The notes: generated by a model not told the origin, from the letters alone. A stretch of 64,000 nucleotides of DNA from an uncultured Lachnospiraceae bacterium (GCA_910578085.1 CAJTPM010000017.1:24837-88836), one strand, 5' to 3'. Shown: positions 34,128-44,333, counted from the stretch's first letter. Translations and numbers: made by a program.

Positions 34128-34790
34128 ATGTTTGCAACAAGTACATATGATGAGATCATCAAATGCGAGCAATGCATTGAAAATAAAGAAATCGTAGTAT
34201 TTTTGTTTGTAAGACCGACAAATCAGGATGCTATTGATGTTATTCAGGAATTTGAGTATATTTATTACAATTCTGCGGAATATTGTTCTATCTATGCGAT
34301 AGGATACAGTAATGATTCTCAAAAACAAGAGGACAACCATTATAGAAGAGTAAGAGAAATAATAGATCGTGATTGGTATTTTAGCAATAAAGCATTTGTA
34401 GAATTTAAAAATAGTCTGGAACGGCGTATAAAGTGGGAATATTCTGGAGAAATGGAAGTCCTTATTCTGCAGAATAATCCTGGCGGAAAAGATCCTTTAA
34501 ATTTTTCAAACTACGTAGCCATTAACGTTAATAAGGGATTACGGGAGGGATACATGGATTCGTTTCAAAGATTTATGGAATCACTTATAAGAAGCGCCAG
34601 AAGTAAAGTGACAGCAAAGGAAGCGGTCTCTGATCTTTGTAAGAGCAATATTAGTATTAAAGATACTATTTCAGAAGCGATTGAAGATTCTAAAAAGATT
34701 CCGAGTCCAGCGAAACAAATTATAAAAGACAGATTGTTTTACCATTGTGCTAATACTGTAAATCAGACAAAATATTGCCTGTGGAGGTAA
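34128..34790 (+). CDS. Unknown protein inserted between hsdS and hsdR
   Basis: 220 residues, not recognised. Starts MFATSTYDEIIKCEQ after GGAAAGGG; an ATG-less extension to 34095 has no site. It is a soluble, mixed alpha/beta protein with a conserved-looking centre (LILQNNPGGKDPLNFSNYVA) and a helical C-terminus. Its stop lies four bases before hsdR, so it is part of the operon. An accessory or backup defence role is suggested by position only. Confidence 0.75.
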   Translation: MFATSTYDEIIKCEQCIENKEIVVFLFVRPTNQDAIDVIQEFEYIYYNSAEYCSIYAIGYSNDSQKQEDNHYRRVREIIDRDWYFSNKAFVEFKNSLERRIKWEYSGEMEVLILQNNPGGKDPLNFSNYVAINVNKGLREGYMDSFQRFMESLIRSARSKVTAKEAVSDLCKSNISIKDTISEAIEDSKKIPSPAKQIIKDRLFYHCANTVNQTKYCLWR

Positions 34791-34794
34791 CTCT

Positions 34795-37700
34795 ATGCCA
34801 AAAATCATAACAGAAGACATGATCGAACAGGCCGCTATAAAAGCGTTGCATGAGCGCCATAAATATACTGTCCTTAACTGCATGACAGAAAAACCGGATA
34901 CACTTTCCGACGGAACCGGACGCAGGGATAAGAGGCAGGTAGTGCTGCCAAATGTGATGTTTGAAAGCCTGTGCAGAATCAATCCGGATATTCCGACAGA
35001 AACGGTGCATACTGTCGCGGATGAGCTGTGCCGCACACCTGTTTCCGGCGACCTGATGCTGACCAATTACCAGAACTATCAGAAATTTCGCAACGGCGTT
35101 ACCGTCGAGTATAGTCAAAACGGCAAAAAAACTTCCAATATTCTTCATTTGCTGGCTTATCAGAACGCTTTAAATAACACCTTTACGGTTGCCTCTCAGA
35201 TGTGGATAAAAGGCGAAACACATTGGCGCAGACCTGATCTGATTCTTTTTATCAACGGTTTTCCGATGGTATTTATTGAACTGAAAAACAGCAATATTCC
35301 GGTGAAGAATGCCTATGACATCAACCTGAAAAGTTACCTGAAAGATATTCCGTACCTGTTCCATTATAACCAGATCTGCGTACTGTCCAACGGGATGGAA
35401 ACCCGCCTGGGAAGCTTTGCCGCAGGGTATGAATTTTTCTTTGAATGGCTGAAAGTAGAGAGCGAAAAGGAAAATCCCGACAGAAAGGCGATCCGGGAAA
35501 GCTGTACAAGCCTGGAATATTTTATCAATGGACTGTGCGATCCGGAAAACCTTCTGGACTACATAGAAAACTTTATTCTCTATGACCGCCGCAGAACTAA
35601 AATCATTGCAAAAAATCACCAGTTCTTTGGTGTGAATAATGCATATAACGCATTTTTACGGCGTGAAGAGCTGAAAGGGAAACTGGGGGTGTTCTGGCAT
35701 ACGCAGGGAAGCGGTAAAAGTTACGCCATGGTTATGTTAGCCCGGAAAATCAAACATAAGTGTACAGGCAATTTTACGTTCCTTATCGTAACGGACCGTA
35801 AAGATCTGGATACGCAGATTTATAAAAATTTTCTGCGTACGGAAGTGATTAACGATAAGGACAAGGTGCAGCCTGCCAACAGTAAAAGACTGCGAGAGGA
35901 GTTACAGACTAATAAACCGATTCTGTTTACCCTGATTCATAAGTTCAAATATGAAAAGGGAAAGAAATATCCGGTTCAGTCCGAGCGTGACGATATTATT
36001 GTTATTGTCGATGAGGCACACCGTACACAGTACAAAGATCTGGCGGAAAATATGCGCACAGGCTTGCCCAATGCACAGTTTCTGGCGTTTACAGGTACGC
36101 CGCTGTTGGGATCAAAGCGATTGACAAACGCATGGTTCGGCGATTATGTCAGTGAATATAATTTTGCGGATTCCATCAAAGATAATGCAACCGTACCGCT
36201 CTATTATGTGAAGCGTGTTCCGGAGATGGAGTTACAGAATGAGTTTTTGGAGTCTGATTTTGCGGAAATCCTGGAAGAAGAAAACTTAAGCGACGCCGAG
36301 CAGCGGCGCCTGGAAAATTATTATGCAAAGGAGCTCGAAGTGATCAGGCGCGACGACCGTCTGGATGCTATCGCACAGCATATTGTCTATCATTTCCCAC
36401 GCCGTGGCTTTCGTGGAAAGGGGATGGTTATTTCTGTAGATAAATTTACTGCGGTGAAAATGTATGACAAGGTCAATCACTACTGGAAGGAAGAAATTAA
36501 AAAATTAAATAAGCAGATTAGTCAGACCGCAGACCTGACAGAGAAATTGCGCCTGAAAGACATGGTGAGTTATATGCGAAAAGTGGAAATGGCGGTTGTC
36601 GTCAGTGAAGAAGATGATGAGGAGGCCAAATTTGCAGCAAAAGGACTGTCCATCAAACCGCACCGTGACAGAATGAACAGAGTGGATGAAAACGGTTTTG
36701 ACATTGAGGATAATTTTAAAGATCCGAACCATCCGCTGCAGTTGGTTTTTGTATGCGCCATGTGGCTTACCGGGTTTGATGCACCGTCTGTTTCTACACT
36801 GTATCTGGATAAGCCGATGAAGGGGCACACGCTGATGCAGACCATCGCCCGTGCGAACCGTGTGTATGGCAGTAAAGAGTGTGGTCTGATCATAGATTAT
36901 CTGGATGTTTTCAAATATCTGAAACGAGCTCTGGCAGATTATGCATCCGATGATGGCGGCGTGATGCCCGTGAAAGATATTGAGAAGCTGTTGGGACAGT
37001 TGAATGAGGCGATCGATCTTACGAATGCATTGTGCCTGAATATTAATGTGGATTTAAGCAAGGTCGTTGAAGATGGGGATACTTTTAAGAACCTGTCACT
37101 CTTTGAGGATTATGCCAATATTATTGTCGGCAACGACGATATAAAAAATGAGTTTGCCGTTATGGCTAATACGATTGACGGTCTGTATGAATCTCTCAGA
37201 CCGGATATTTTCAAGATGGATTTTGATCCTGCATATAAGGATGCGGTTCTTTACCTGAAGGGTATTATTGACGGAAAAATTCATCCGGAGAAGGTCGAAG
37301 CGGCGCAGGCCAGAATTAACGAATTATTGGATCAGAGTGTCATGACAACCGCTGACGCGAGAAAATATACGATTACAGAAGCAGGCAAAGAACTGGATTT
37401 GTCAAAACTGGATATTGATGAGCTGAGAGCGCAGTTTAAAAAACTCAGGAATAAAAATCTTGAAATTGCAAACCTGCGCAGGCATATGGAAGAAAAACTC
37501 AGACAGATGCTTCGCCGCAATACAACACGGACAAACTTTGCGGAGCGATTCAGAAATATTATAGACGAGTACAATGCCGGAGGCTCTCAGAATGATGATT
37601 TCTATGAAAAACTTTTGAAGCTGATGGAGGATCTTCGAGCAGAGGAAGAACGCCATATCAAGGAAGAACTGTCGGAAGCAGAGCTGGAATTATTTGATCT

Positions 37701-37977
37701 GTTGAGAAAGGAACATCTTACTACGGATGAAGAAAAGCGTGTAAAACTGGCAGCCAGAGAACTGTATCATACTCTGACAGAGAAACGCAATGAATTGTTT
37801 ATCGTTGGCTGGCAGAATGATCCGCAGCCAAAAGAACGGGTGAAAGGTGAAATCGTACACGTTTTGAATCAGTTTCTGCCGGAAAGTTATGACAGAGAGA
37901 TTTTCCTGAGAAAGAGTACGCTTGTGTTTGATCATATCGTCGATCAGGCCATGACAGGTTATAATTGGGTTGCATGA
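34795..37977 (+). CDS. hsdR: Type I restriction enzyme, endonuclease and translocase subunit
   Basis: 1060 residues. A PD-(D/E)xK nuclease lies near 140-165 (RPDLILFINGFP, then FIELKN). A superfamily 2 helicase follows with Walker A TQGSGKSYAM near 303, DEAH box VDEAHR near 402 and motif VI QTIARANRVYG near 680, then a helical C-terminus that docks to HsdM. It translocates DNA and cuts unmodified DNA. GGAGG precedes the start. Length and motif set are complete, so the system looks functional. Confidence 0.96.
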   Translation: MPKIITEDMIEQAAIKALHERHKYTVLNCMTEKPDTLSDGTGRRDKRQVVLPNVMFESLCRINPDIPTETVHTVADELCRTPVSGDLMLTNYQNYQKFRNGVTVEYSQNGKKTSNILHLLAYQNALNNTFTVASQMWIKGETHWRRPDLILFINGFPMVFIELKNSNIPVKNAYDINLKSYLKDIPYLFHYNQICVLSNGMETRLGSFAAGYEFFFEWLKVESEKENPDRKAIRESCTSLEYFINGLCDPENLLDYIENFILYDRRRTKIIAKNHQFFGVNNAYNAFLRREELKGKLGVFWHTQGSGKSYAMVMLARKIKHKCTGNFTFLIVTDRKDLDTQIYKNFLRTEVINDKDKVQPANSKRLREELQTNKPILFTLIHKFKYEKGKKYPVQSERDDIIVIVDEAHRTQYKDLAENMRTGLPNAQFLAFTGTPLLGSKRLTNAWFGDYVSEYNFADSIKDNATVPLYYVKRVPEMELQNEFLESDFAEILEEENLSDAEQRRLENYYAKELEVIRRDDRLDAIAQHIVYHFPRRGFRGKGMVISVDKFTAVKMYDKVNHYWKEEIKKLNKQISQTADLTEKLRLKDMVSYMRKVEMAVVVSEEDDEEAKFAAKGLSIKPHRDRMNRVDENGFDIEDNFKDPNHPLQLVFVCAMWLTGFDAPSVSTLYLDKPMKGHTLMQTIARANRVYGSKECGLIIDYLDVFKYLKRALADYASDDGGVMPVKDIEKLLGQLNEAIDLTNALCLNINVDLSKVVEDGDTFKNLSLFEDYANIIVGNDDIKNEFAVMANTIDGLYESLRPDIFKMDFDPAYKDAVLYLKGIIDGKIHPEKVEAAQARINELLDQSVMTTADARKYTITEAGKELDLSKLDIDELRAQFKKLRNKNLEIANLRRHMEEKLRQMLRRNTTRTNFAERFRNIIDEYNAGGSQNDDFYEKLLKLMEDLRAEEERHIKEELSEAELELFDLLRKEHLTTDEEKRVKLAARELYHTLTEKRNELFIVGWQNDPQPKERVKGEIVHVLNQFLPESYDREIFLRKSTLVFDHIVDQAMTGYNWVA

Positions 37978-38008
37978 TTTTATAAAACGGGGTTAAGGAG
38001 GTCACAGT

Positions 38009-39421
38009 ATGAACGGCATTCTGGCAGCAGTGATGGTTCCTCACCCGCCGCTTATCGTAGCGGAAGTGGGAAGAGGGGAAGAGAAAAAGATACAGAAAAC
38101 GATCGAGGCTTACAGAGAGGCAGCGGAGTGGATCACGGCGTACCAGCCGGAGGCCATCGTGATCCTGTCGCCGCACCAGACCATGTATGCGGATTATTTT
38201 CATATCTCGCCGGGGAAAGGCGCGAAGGGAGATCTGGGAAACTTCCGGGCAGGAAATGTGAAATTTGAAGTCTCCTATGATATGGACTTTGTGGAGGAGC
38301 TGTGTCTGCTTGCGAACAGGCGCGGTCTTCCTGCCGGAACATTGGGCGAGCGGGAGAAAAAACTGGATCATGGAACCATGGTGCCGCTTTATTTCTTGGA
38401 GCAGTTTTATCATGATTATAAAACTGTACGGATCGGTTTATCCGGCCTGCCCCTTGTAAGGCACTACGAGCTGGGAGAGTGTATCAAAGAAGCGGCGGCG
38501 CGCCTGAACAAAAAAACCGTGATCATCGCCAGCGGGGACTTGTCCCACAGATTAAAAGAGGACGGGCCTTACGGTTTCAGAGAGGAAGGACCGGAGTACG
38601 ATAGGAGCATTATGAAAGTCATGGGAACCGGAGATTTTTCAGAGCTGTTTTCGTTTTCGGAAAAATTCTGTGATAAGGCCGGCGAGTGCGGGCACCGTTC
38701 CTTTACGATCATGGCAGGGGCTTTTGATCAGACGGAAGTAAAAGTAAAGCAGCTCTCCTACGAGGGACCTTTCGGTGTGGGTTATGGCGTCTGCACTTTC
38801 GAGGCTGTGGGAGAAAACAGCGCGCGGAATTTCAGGCAGCAGTTTGAGGAGAAGGAGAGACTGAGGCTTGCCGGGTTGCGGGAGAAAGAAGATGTCTATG
38901 TAAGACTTGCCCGCAGGACGATCGAAAAATATATTATTTCCGGGAGAAAACTGCAGATGCAGGGAGATCTGCCAAAGGAGCTGCGAAAAGAGATGCCGGA
39001 GGAGATGTTTGAGCGCAGGGCCGGCGCCTTTGTGTCCATCAGGAAGGATGGGCAGCTGCGGGGCTGCATCGGAACGATCCAGGCAGTACAGTCCTGTCTG
39101 GGCGAAGAGATCATTGAAAATGCGGTCAGCGCTTCGGTGCGGGATCCGCGGTTTTCACCGATAGAACCGGAGGAACTGGAATCTCTGGTGATCAGTGTGG
39201 ACGTGCTGGGGGAAACGGAAAAGATCTCTTCGCCGGAGGAGCTTGATACGGAAAGGTACGGTGTGATCGTGACAAAGGGGCGAAGGCGCGGGCTGCTTTT
39301 GCCGAATCTGGAGGGGATCGATACCGTGGAGGAACAGATCGCGATAGCGAAACAGAAGGCCGGCATCGGAGCGCGGGAGGAAGTGGAGTTGGAGCGATTT
39401 GAGGTCGTGCGGCATTATTGA
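38009..39421 (+). CDS. amrA: AmmeMemoRadiSam protein: MEMO1-type domain fused to AMMECR1 domain
   Basis: 470 residues. The N-terminal about 265 residues are an extradiol-dioxygenase/MEMO-like domain (MVPHPPLIVAEVG; SGDLSHRLKEDGPYG) and the C-terminal about 180 an AMMECR1 domain with the hallmark LRGCIGTI. In many organisms these are separate proteins B and A. The radical SAM partner gene begins nine bases after the stop. The three families co-occur widely; their reaction is not established, though an RNA or protein modification has been proposed. AAGGAGG precedes the start. Confidence 0.93.
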   Translation: MNGILAAVMVPHPPLIVAEVGRGEEKKIQKTIEAYREAAEWITAYQPEAIVILSPHQTMYADYFHISPGKGAKGDLGNFRAGNVKFEVSYDMDFVEELCLLANRRGLPAGTLGEREKKLDHGTMVPLYFLEQFYHDYKTVRIGLSGLPLVRHYELGECIKEAAARLNKKTVIIASGDLSHRLKEDGPYGFREEGPEYDRSIMKVMGTGDFSELFSFSEKFCDKAGECGHRSFTIMAGAFDQTEVKVKQLSYEGPFGVGYGVCTFEAVGENSARNFRQQFEEKERLRLAGLREKEDVYVRLARRTIEKYIISGRKLQMQGDLPKELRKEMPEEMFERRAGAFVSIRKDGQLRGCIGTIQAVQSCLGEEIIENAVSASVRDPRFSPIEPEELESLVISVDVLGETEKISSPEELDTERYGVIVTKGRRRGLLLPNLEGIDTVEEQIAIAKQKAGIGAREEVELERFEVVRHY

Positions 39422-39429
39422 GGTGCTTT

Positions 39430-40257
39430 ATGGAAAAAATCTGTCAGGTGTGCATGCATCACTGCAAATTAAGCCCCGGCCAGTGGGGGCTTTGCAGAGC
39501 AAGAAAAAATGAGGGGGGAGAGATCGTCTGCGAAAGCTACGGGCAGGTCTCATCCCTTGCCCTTGATCCTATCGAAAAGAAACCCCTTAACCGGTTTTAT
39601 CCGGGCAGTAACATTTTATCGGTGGGAAGCTTCGGCTGTAACCTGCGCTGTCCCTTCTGCCAGAATCATGAGATCTCCATGGTGCGGCCGGACATGTCGG
39701 AGGATTGTTACCTCTCTCCGGATACGCTTGCGGAGATTGCCGCGAACTGCAGGGAAAAAGGCAATATCGGCATGGCATTTACCTACAACGAGCCGCTTGT
39801 GGGCTGGGAGTATGTGCTCGATACGGCAAAACTGGTGAAAGACGCGGGCATGAAAAATGTCCTTGTAACCAACGGGACGGCGTCGCCGGAAATTCTGGAA
39901 AAACTTCTGCCGTATATCGATGCCATGAATATTGATCTGAAGGGGTTCAGTGAGGAATATTACCGAAAACTTGGGGGTAGTTTCACAGCCGTAAAGGAAT
40001 TTATTGTGCAGGCGGCAGCGAACTGTCATGTGGAGCTGACCACACTGATCGTGCCGGGAGAAAACGACAGCGTTCGGGAGATGGAGGAAGAAGCGGCATG
40101 GATCGCTTCAGTGGACAGAGAGATCCCGCTTCATGTGAGCCGCTTTTTTCCGCGTTATCAGATGCGGGAGATCGAAGCGACGGCGGTAAAAAAAGTATAT
40201 ACACTGGCGGAAACAGCGGGGAAATATCTGAAATATGTGTACACGGGAAACTGTTAA
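39430..40257 (+). CDS. amrS: AmmeMemoRadiSam system radical SAM enzyme
   Basis: 275 residues. The radical SAM cluster motif is CNLRCPFCQN near residue 75, following an N-terminal cysteine block (CQVCMHHCKL) that may bind a second metal. Resembles pyruvate-formate-lyase-activating-type enzymes. The start at 39430 (MEKICQ) follows GAGG with six-base spacing. It forms one unit with the fused gene upstream. Confidence 0.93.
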   Translation: MEKICQVCMHHCKLSPGQWGLCRARKNEGGEIVCESYGQVSSLALDPIEKKPLNRFYPGSNILSVGSFGCNLRCPFCQNHEISMVRPDMSEDCYLSPDTLAEIAANCREKGNIGMAFTYNEPLVGWEYVLDTAKLVKDAGMKNVLVTNGTASPEILEKLLPYIDAMNIDLKGFSEEYYRKLGGSFTAVKEFIVQAAANCHVELTTLIVPGENDSVREMEEEAAWIASVDREIPLHVSRFFPRYQMREIEATAVKKVYTLAETAGKYLKYVYTGNC

Positions 40258-40297
40258 GACAGCTGCTTTGAAAGAATTGTGTCAGAAGCGGAATAAC

Positions 40298-40388
40298 AGA
40301 AACCGCTGCCGGTTGAGGGCGCTTTGATCATTTATTCACCTTCGGTGGACAGTCGTGGGGCTGCATTGTGATGAGAAGGGCGGTTTCT
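40298..40388. other. Long-range inverted repeat in the gap before parA
   Basis: AGAAACCGC (40298-40306) and GCGGTTTCT (40380-40388) with a 73-base loop. It could help end transcription from the radical SAM gene, but no T-run follows the second arm directly. Confidence 0.35.
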
Positions 40389-40445
40389 TTGTGAAAACTA
40401 CATAGAAAAATGGGAAAAATTGCGCAAAAATAGAATTTTTTGTTA

Positions 40446-40474
40446 TGGAATATGGCAAAAAAGAATGATATACT
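40446..40474 (+). promoter_or_regulatory. Promoter of the parAB-serS segment
   Basis: An extended -10 box (TGA then TATACT at 40469-40474) with a weak -35 (TGGAAT, 17 bases upstream). About 155 bases precede the parA start; no consensus parS site is seen in this leader. Confidence 0.45.
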
Positions 40475-40629
40475 GTAAAATAGACGTTTTAGAGAAATGT
40501 AATTGAAAAAACTCTGGACGACAGGAAATTTTTGGAACAACGCAGGCTGAAATCAGGCCGTAAAGTGTAAGACAATTCTGTGTGAAACAAAAGATAAATT
40601 GCCGCATCCGCGGCGGAATGTGAGGGAGA

Positions 40630-41403
40630 ATGGCAAAAGTAATAGCAGTTGCGAATCAGAAAGGCGGCGTGGGGAAGACAACCACTTCCATCAATTTAAC
40701 GGCAGCCCTTGCTGAAAAAGGAAAAAGAGTTTTACTGATCGATGCGGATCCTCAGGGGAATGCTACCAGCGGTTACGGTGTTAATAAAAACGAACTGGAA
40801 AATACGATCTATGAGCTGATGCTGGGAGAATGTTCCATTGGAGAGTGTCTTTTGAAGGATGTGATTCCGGGCGTATCACTGATTCCGGCAAATGTGAATC
40901 TGGCGGCGGTGGAAATTGAACTGATCGATGCGGAGAAGAAAGAATTTATTTTAAGAAATGAGATCGATTATATCAGGGATCAGTATGATTACATCATGAT
41001 AGACTGTCCGCCTTCGCTAAGTATTCTCACTGTTAATGCGATGGTAACGGCGGATACGGTGCTTGTACCGATCCAGTGCGAGTACTATGCGCTTGAGGGG
41101 TTGAGCCAGCTCATCTATACGGTAAATCTGGTCAGAGAGAGATTAAATCCTGTGCTGGACATCGAGGGGGTTGTATTTACGATGTATGATTCCAGGACAA
41201 ACCTGTCCATGCAGGTGGTGGAAAATGTGAAGAGCAACCTGACACAGCATATCTTTGAGACGGCGATCCCAAGAAATATCAGACTGGCGGAAGCGCCCAG
41301 CCACGGTATTCCGATCAACCAGTATGATGGAAAGTCTGCGGGAGCGGAAGCCTATGCGAAGCTGGCGGAGGAAATTATCAAAAATAACGGGAAGCAGAAC
41401 TGA
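40630..41403 (+). CDS. parA: Chromosome-partitioning ATPase ParA/Soj
   Basis: 257 residues. A deviant Walker A motif KGGVGKTTT near residue 11, Walker A' (LLIDADPQGNATSG) and the switch DCPPSLSIL are all present, as in ParA/Soj. It binds DNA non-specifically as an ATP dimer and with ParB segregates the origin region and influences replication start. It is followed by parB after 170 bases, the normal pairing. Confidence 0.95.
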   Translation: MAKVIAVANQKGGVGKTTTSINLTAALAEKGKRVLLIDADPQGNATSGYGVNKNELENTIYELMLGECSIGECLLKDVIPGVSLIPANVNLAAVEIELIDAEKKEFILRNEIDYIRDQYDYIMIDCPPSLSILTVNAMVTADTVLVPIQCEYYALEGLSQLIYTVNLVRERLNPVLDIEGVVFTMYDSRTNLSMQVVENVKSNLTQHIFETAIPRNIRLAEAPSHGIPINQYDGKSAGAEAYAKLAEEIIKNNGKQN

Positions 41404-41573
41404 GAATTTTGGGAGAATCTCGATTTGTAAAAGCCGAGATCAGGCCCCCGGTGTGGGCGGATAAACTGTACGGAATATCAGGAAGCCATCTCAGGAAAGA
41501 AGTGCGGGCAGGATACGGATATAATAGAAAAATATGCAGTATAAAAATACAGAAGGTAAGGAACGGGGGACAT

Positions 41574-42482
41574 ATGGCACCTAAAGGAAGAGGATTAGGA
41601 AAAGGACTGGATGCACTCATACCGAGCGCGCAGACACCAAAAAAGGCAAAGGAAGGAGCAGCGGAAGTCTCTGAGGAAAAAGGGAAGGAGCAGCTTGTCA
41701 AGATCACAAAAGTGGAACCCAACAGGGAACAGCCCAGAAAGAACTTTGACGAGGATGCGCTGCAGGAGCTTGCAGATTCCATCAAACAGTTCGGCCTGCT
41801 GCAGCCGATTCTTGTGCAGGATCGGAAAACCTACTATGAGATCATAGCAGGAGAGAGAAGATGGCGGGCAGCAAAGCTTGCGGGATTAAAAGAAGTGCCG
41901 GTGATTATTAAAAGCTTCACGGAACAGGAGATCGTGGAGATCTCTCTGATTGAAAATATCCAGAGAGAGGATTTGAACCCCATTGAAGAAGCGCTTGCCT
42001 ATAAGCGCCTTCTGACAGAATTTAACCTGACACAGGATGTGGTGGCAGAGCGGGTTTCCAAGAGCAGAACCACAGTGACGAATTCCATGCGGCTGTTAAA
42101 GCTGGATGACAGAGTACAGCAGATGATCATAGATGATATGATCACCACGGGGCATGCCAGAGCGCTGATCGGCATTGAAGATAAAAATATGCAGTATGAG
42201 CTGGCGCAGAAGATTTTCGACGAAAAGCTGAACGTGCGTGAAGTGGAAAAACTGGTGAAAAACATCCAGAGTCCGAAGCCGAAAAAGGAGCCGAAAAAGG
42301 TAAGCGAAAGTTTAGAGCTTGTGTACAGGGATATTGAGGAAAAATTAAAACAATCCTTGGGAACGAAAGTTTCCATTCAGCCGAAGGAAAACGGCGCAGG
42401 TAAGATGGAGATTGAGTTTTTCAGCCACGAGGAACTGGAACGGATCACGGAATTTTTTACGAAGAAAAAAACTGGCGAATAA
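41574..42482 (+). CDS. parB: Chromosome-partitioning protein ParB/Spo0J
   Basis: 302 residues. The N-terminus RGLGKGLDALIP is typical of chromosomal ParB. The CTP-binding domain has GERRWRAAKLAGL near 92 and ENIQREDLNPIEEA near 125, followed by a helix-turn-helix (LTQDVVAERVSKSRTTVTN) that binds parS. The long in-frame ORF back to 41409 lacks a ribosome site, whereas GGGGG lies before 41574. Confidence 0.96.
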   Translation: MAPKGRGLGKGLDALIPSAQTPKKAKEGAAEVSEEKGKEQLVKITKVEPNREQPRKNFDEDALQELADSIKQFGLLQPILVQDRKTYYEIIAGERRWRAAKLAGLKEVPVIIKSFTEQEIVEISLIENIQREDLNPIEEALAYKRLLTEFNLTQDVVAERVSKSRTTVTNSMRLLKLDDRVQQMIIDDMITTGHARALIGIEDKNMQYELAQKIFDEKLNVREVEKLVKNIQSPKPKKEPKKVSESLELVYRDIEEKLKQSLGTKVSIQPKENGAGKMEIEFFSHEELERITEFFTKKKTGE

Positions 42483-42500
42483 AAAACAAAGGAGAAGCGG

Positions 42501-43019
42501 ATGAACAGTGATTTTTTGACAATGATCGGTTTGGGCGGCATAGATATCGGGTATATTCTGGTCGGCATCGTGACGGTGCTTTTGATCGTTCTGATTTTGC
42601 TGATCGTACTGCTTGTAAAATACTCTAATATCAAAAAGCGCTATGACAAGTTTATGAAAGGGAAAAATGCCTCCAGCCTTGAAGACGATATGCATGGCGT
42701 CTTTGAGGACATGAAGCTATTAAAAACGAACACGGACAGGAATAAGAAAGATATCCGTATTTTATATAAAAATATGGAAAAGACGTTCCAGAAACTGGGA
42801 ATTGTGAAGTATGACGCTTTTAATCAGATGGGCGGGCAGCTCTCCTTTTCTCTTGCCCTGTTAGATGAGAATAACGACGGTTTTATCATAAACTCCGTTC
42901 ATAGCAGCGAGGGCTGCTATTCCTATACAAAAGAGATAAAGAACGGTACAAGTCCGATCTCTCTCGGGGCGGAGGAAGAACAGGCGCTGAATATTGCGAT
43001 GGGAAGACAGACAAAATAA
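42501..43019 (+). CDS. DUF4446 membrane protein
   Basis: 172 residues. One N-terminal membrane segment (about 16-42), a coiled segment (about 45-95) and a compact C-terminal domain (LSFSLALLDENNDGFIINSV). This family regularly follows parB in clostridia; function unknown. GGAG precedes the start, 18 bases after parB. Confidence 0.9.
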   Translation: MNSDFLTMIGLGGIDIGYILVGIVTVLLIVLILLIVLLVKYSNIKKRYDKFMKGKNASSLEDDMHGVFEDMKLLKTNTDRNKKDIRILYKNMEKTFQKLGIVKYDAFNQMGGQLSFSLALLDENNDGFIINSVHSSEGCYSYTKEIKNGTSPISLGAEEEQALNIAMGRQTK

Positions 43020-43052
43020 AAATGTAGGTTCAGGACAGAAAGAGGAGTTATT

Positions 43053-44333
43053 ATGATAGATATTAAATTTTTGAGAGAAAATCCGGAGATCGTAAAGGAA
43101 AATATCCGCAAAAAATTTCAGGACAGCAAGCTGCCCATGGTGGACGAAGTGATCGCTCTGGACGCCGACAGAAGAAAAGCACAGCAGGAGGCGGATGAAT
43201 TAAAGGCGGCAAAAAATAAGATCGCCAAAGAGATCGGCAGGTTGATGGGGCAGGGAAAGAAGGAAGAGGCAGAAGAAAAGAAGAAGGAAGTTGCCAGGGA
43301 TGCAGAGCGTCTTGGGGAGCTTGAGAAAAAACAGGCCGAACTGGAAGAAAAAGTGATAAATATCATGATGGTCATCCCGAATATTATCGACACTTCAGTC
43401 CCTGTGGGCAGGGATGATTCGGAGAATGTGGAGGTTCAGAAATACGGTGAGCCCGTTGTTCCGGACTTTGAGATCCCTTATCATACGGAGATCATGGAGC
43501 ATGTAAACGGTATTGATCTGGACGCGGCAAGGAAGGTGGCCGGCAACGGTTTCTATTATCTGATGGGAGATATTGCAAGACTTCACTCTGCGGTGCTTTC
43601 CTACGCCAGAGATTTTATGATCGGCAGAGGGTTTACCTATTGCATCCCGCCTTATATGATTCACGGCAACGTGGTTTCCGGCGTGATGAGTTTCCCGGAG
43701 ATGGATGCCATGATGTATAAAATAGAGGGCGAGGATTTATACTTAATTGGTACTTCCGAGCATTCCATGATCGGAAAATTTATCGATACAATGATACCGG
43801 AGGAAAAACTTCCCCAGACGTTAACCAGCTACTCCCCCTGTTTCCGGAAGGAAAAGGGCGCTCACGGTCTTGAAGAGCGCGGCGTCTACAGAATACATCA
43901 GTTTGAAAAACAGGAGATGATCGTCGTCTGCAAACCGGAGGAATCTCCGATGTGGTTTGAAAAACTCTGGCAGAATACGGTAGACTTGTTCCGTTCTTTG
44001 GATATTCCTGTGCGGACCATCGAGTGCTGTTCCGGTGATCTGGCTGATCTCAAGGTGAAATCCTTCGACGTGGAAGCATGGTCTCCGAGACAGAAAAAAT
44101 ATTTTGAGGTGGGAAGCTGCTCCAACCTCGGCGATGCCCAGGCCAGAAGGTTGAAGATCCGCGTAAAGGGCAGTGACGGAAACAAGTATTTTGCACATAC
44201 ATTAAATAATACCGTGGTAGCGCCGCCAAGAATGCTGATCGCATTCCTGGAAAACAACCTGGAAGCAGACGGCAGCATCCGCATCCCCGAAGTCCTGCGT
44301 CCATACATGGGCGGGATAGAGAGGATCTCCTAG
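43053..44333 (+). CDS. serS: Seryl-tRNA synthetase
   Basis: 426 residues, normal length. An N-terminal coiled-coil arm that grips tRNA-Ser (about 30-100), then a class II catalytic core with motif 2 (CFRKEKGAHGLEERGVYRIHQFEK) near 265-290, split here only for description, and motif 3 (PPRMLIAFLENN) near 390. AGGAG precedes the start. No T-box leader is seen in the 33-base gap, so it appears to depend on upstream transcription. Confidence 0.97.
   Translation: MIDIKFLRENPEIVKENIRKKFQDSKLPMVDEVIALDADRRKAQQEADELKAAKNKIAKEIGRLMGQGKKEEAEEKKKEVARDAERLGELEKKQAELEEKVINIMMVIPNIIDTSVPVGRDDSENVEVQKYGEPVVPDFEIPYHTEIMEHVNGIDLDAARKVAGNGFYYLMGDIARLHSAVLSYARDFMIGRGFTYCIPPYMIHGNVVSGVMSFPEMDAMMYKIEGEDLYLIGTSEHSMIGKFIDTMIPEEKLPQTLTSYSPCFRKEKGAHGLEERGVYRIHQFEKQEMIVVCKPEESPMWFEKLWQNTVDLFRSLDIPVRTIECCSGDLADLKVKSFDVEAWSPRQKKYFEVGSCSNLGDAQARRLKIRVKGSDGNKYFAHTLNNTVVAPPRMLIAFLENNLEADGSIRIPEVLRPYMGGIERIS

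Noticed and set aside
43020..43052. T-box leader for serS
   Set aside because: The gap before serS is only 33 bases, too short for a T-box structure.
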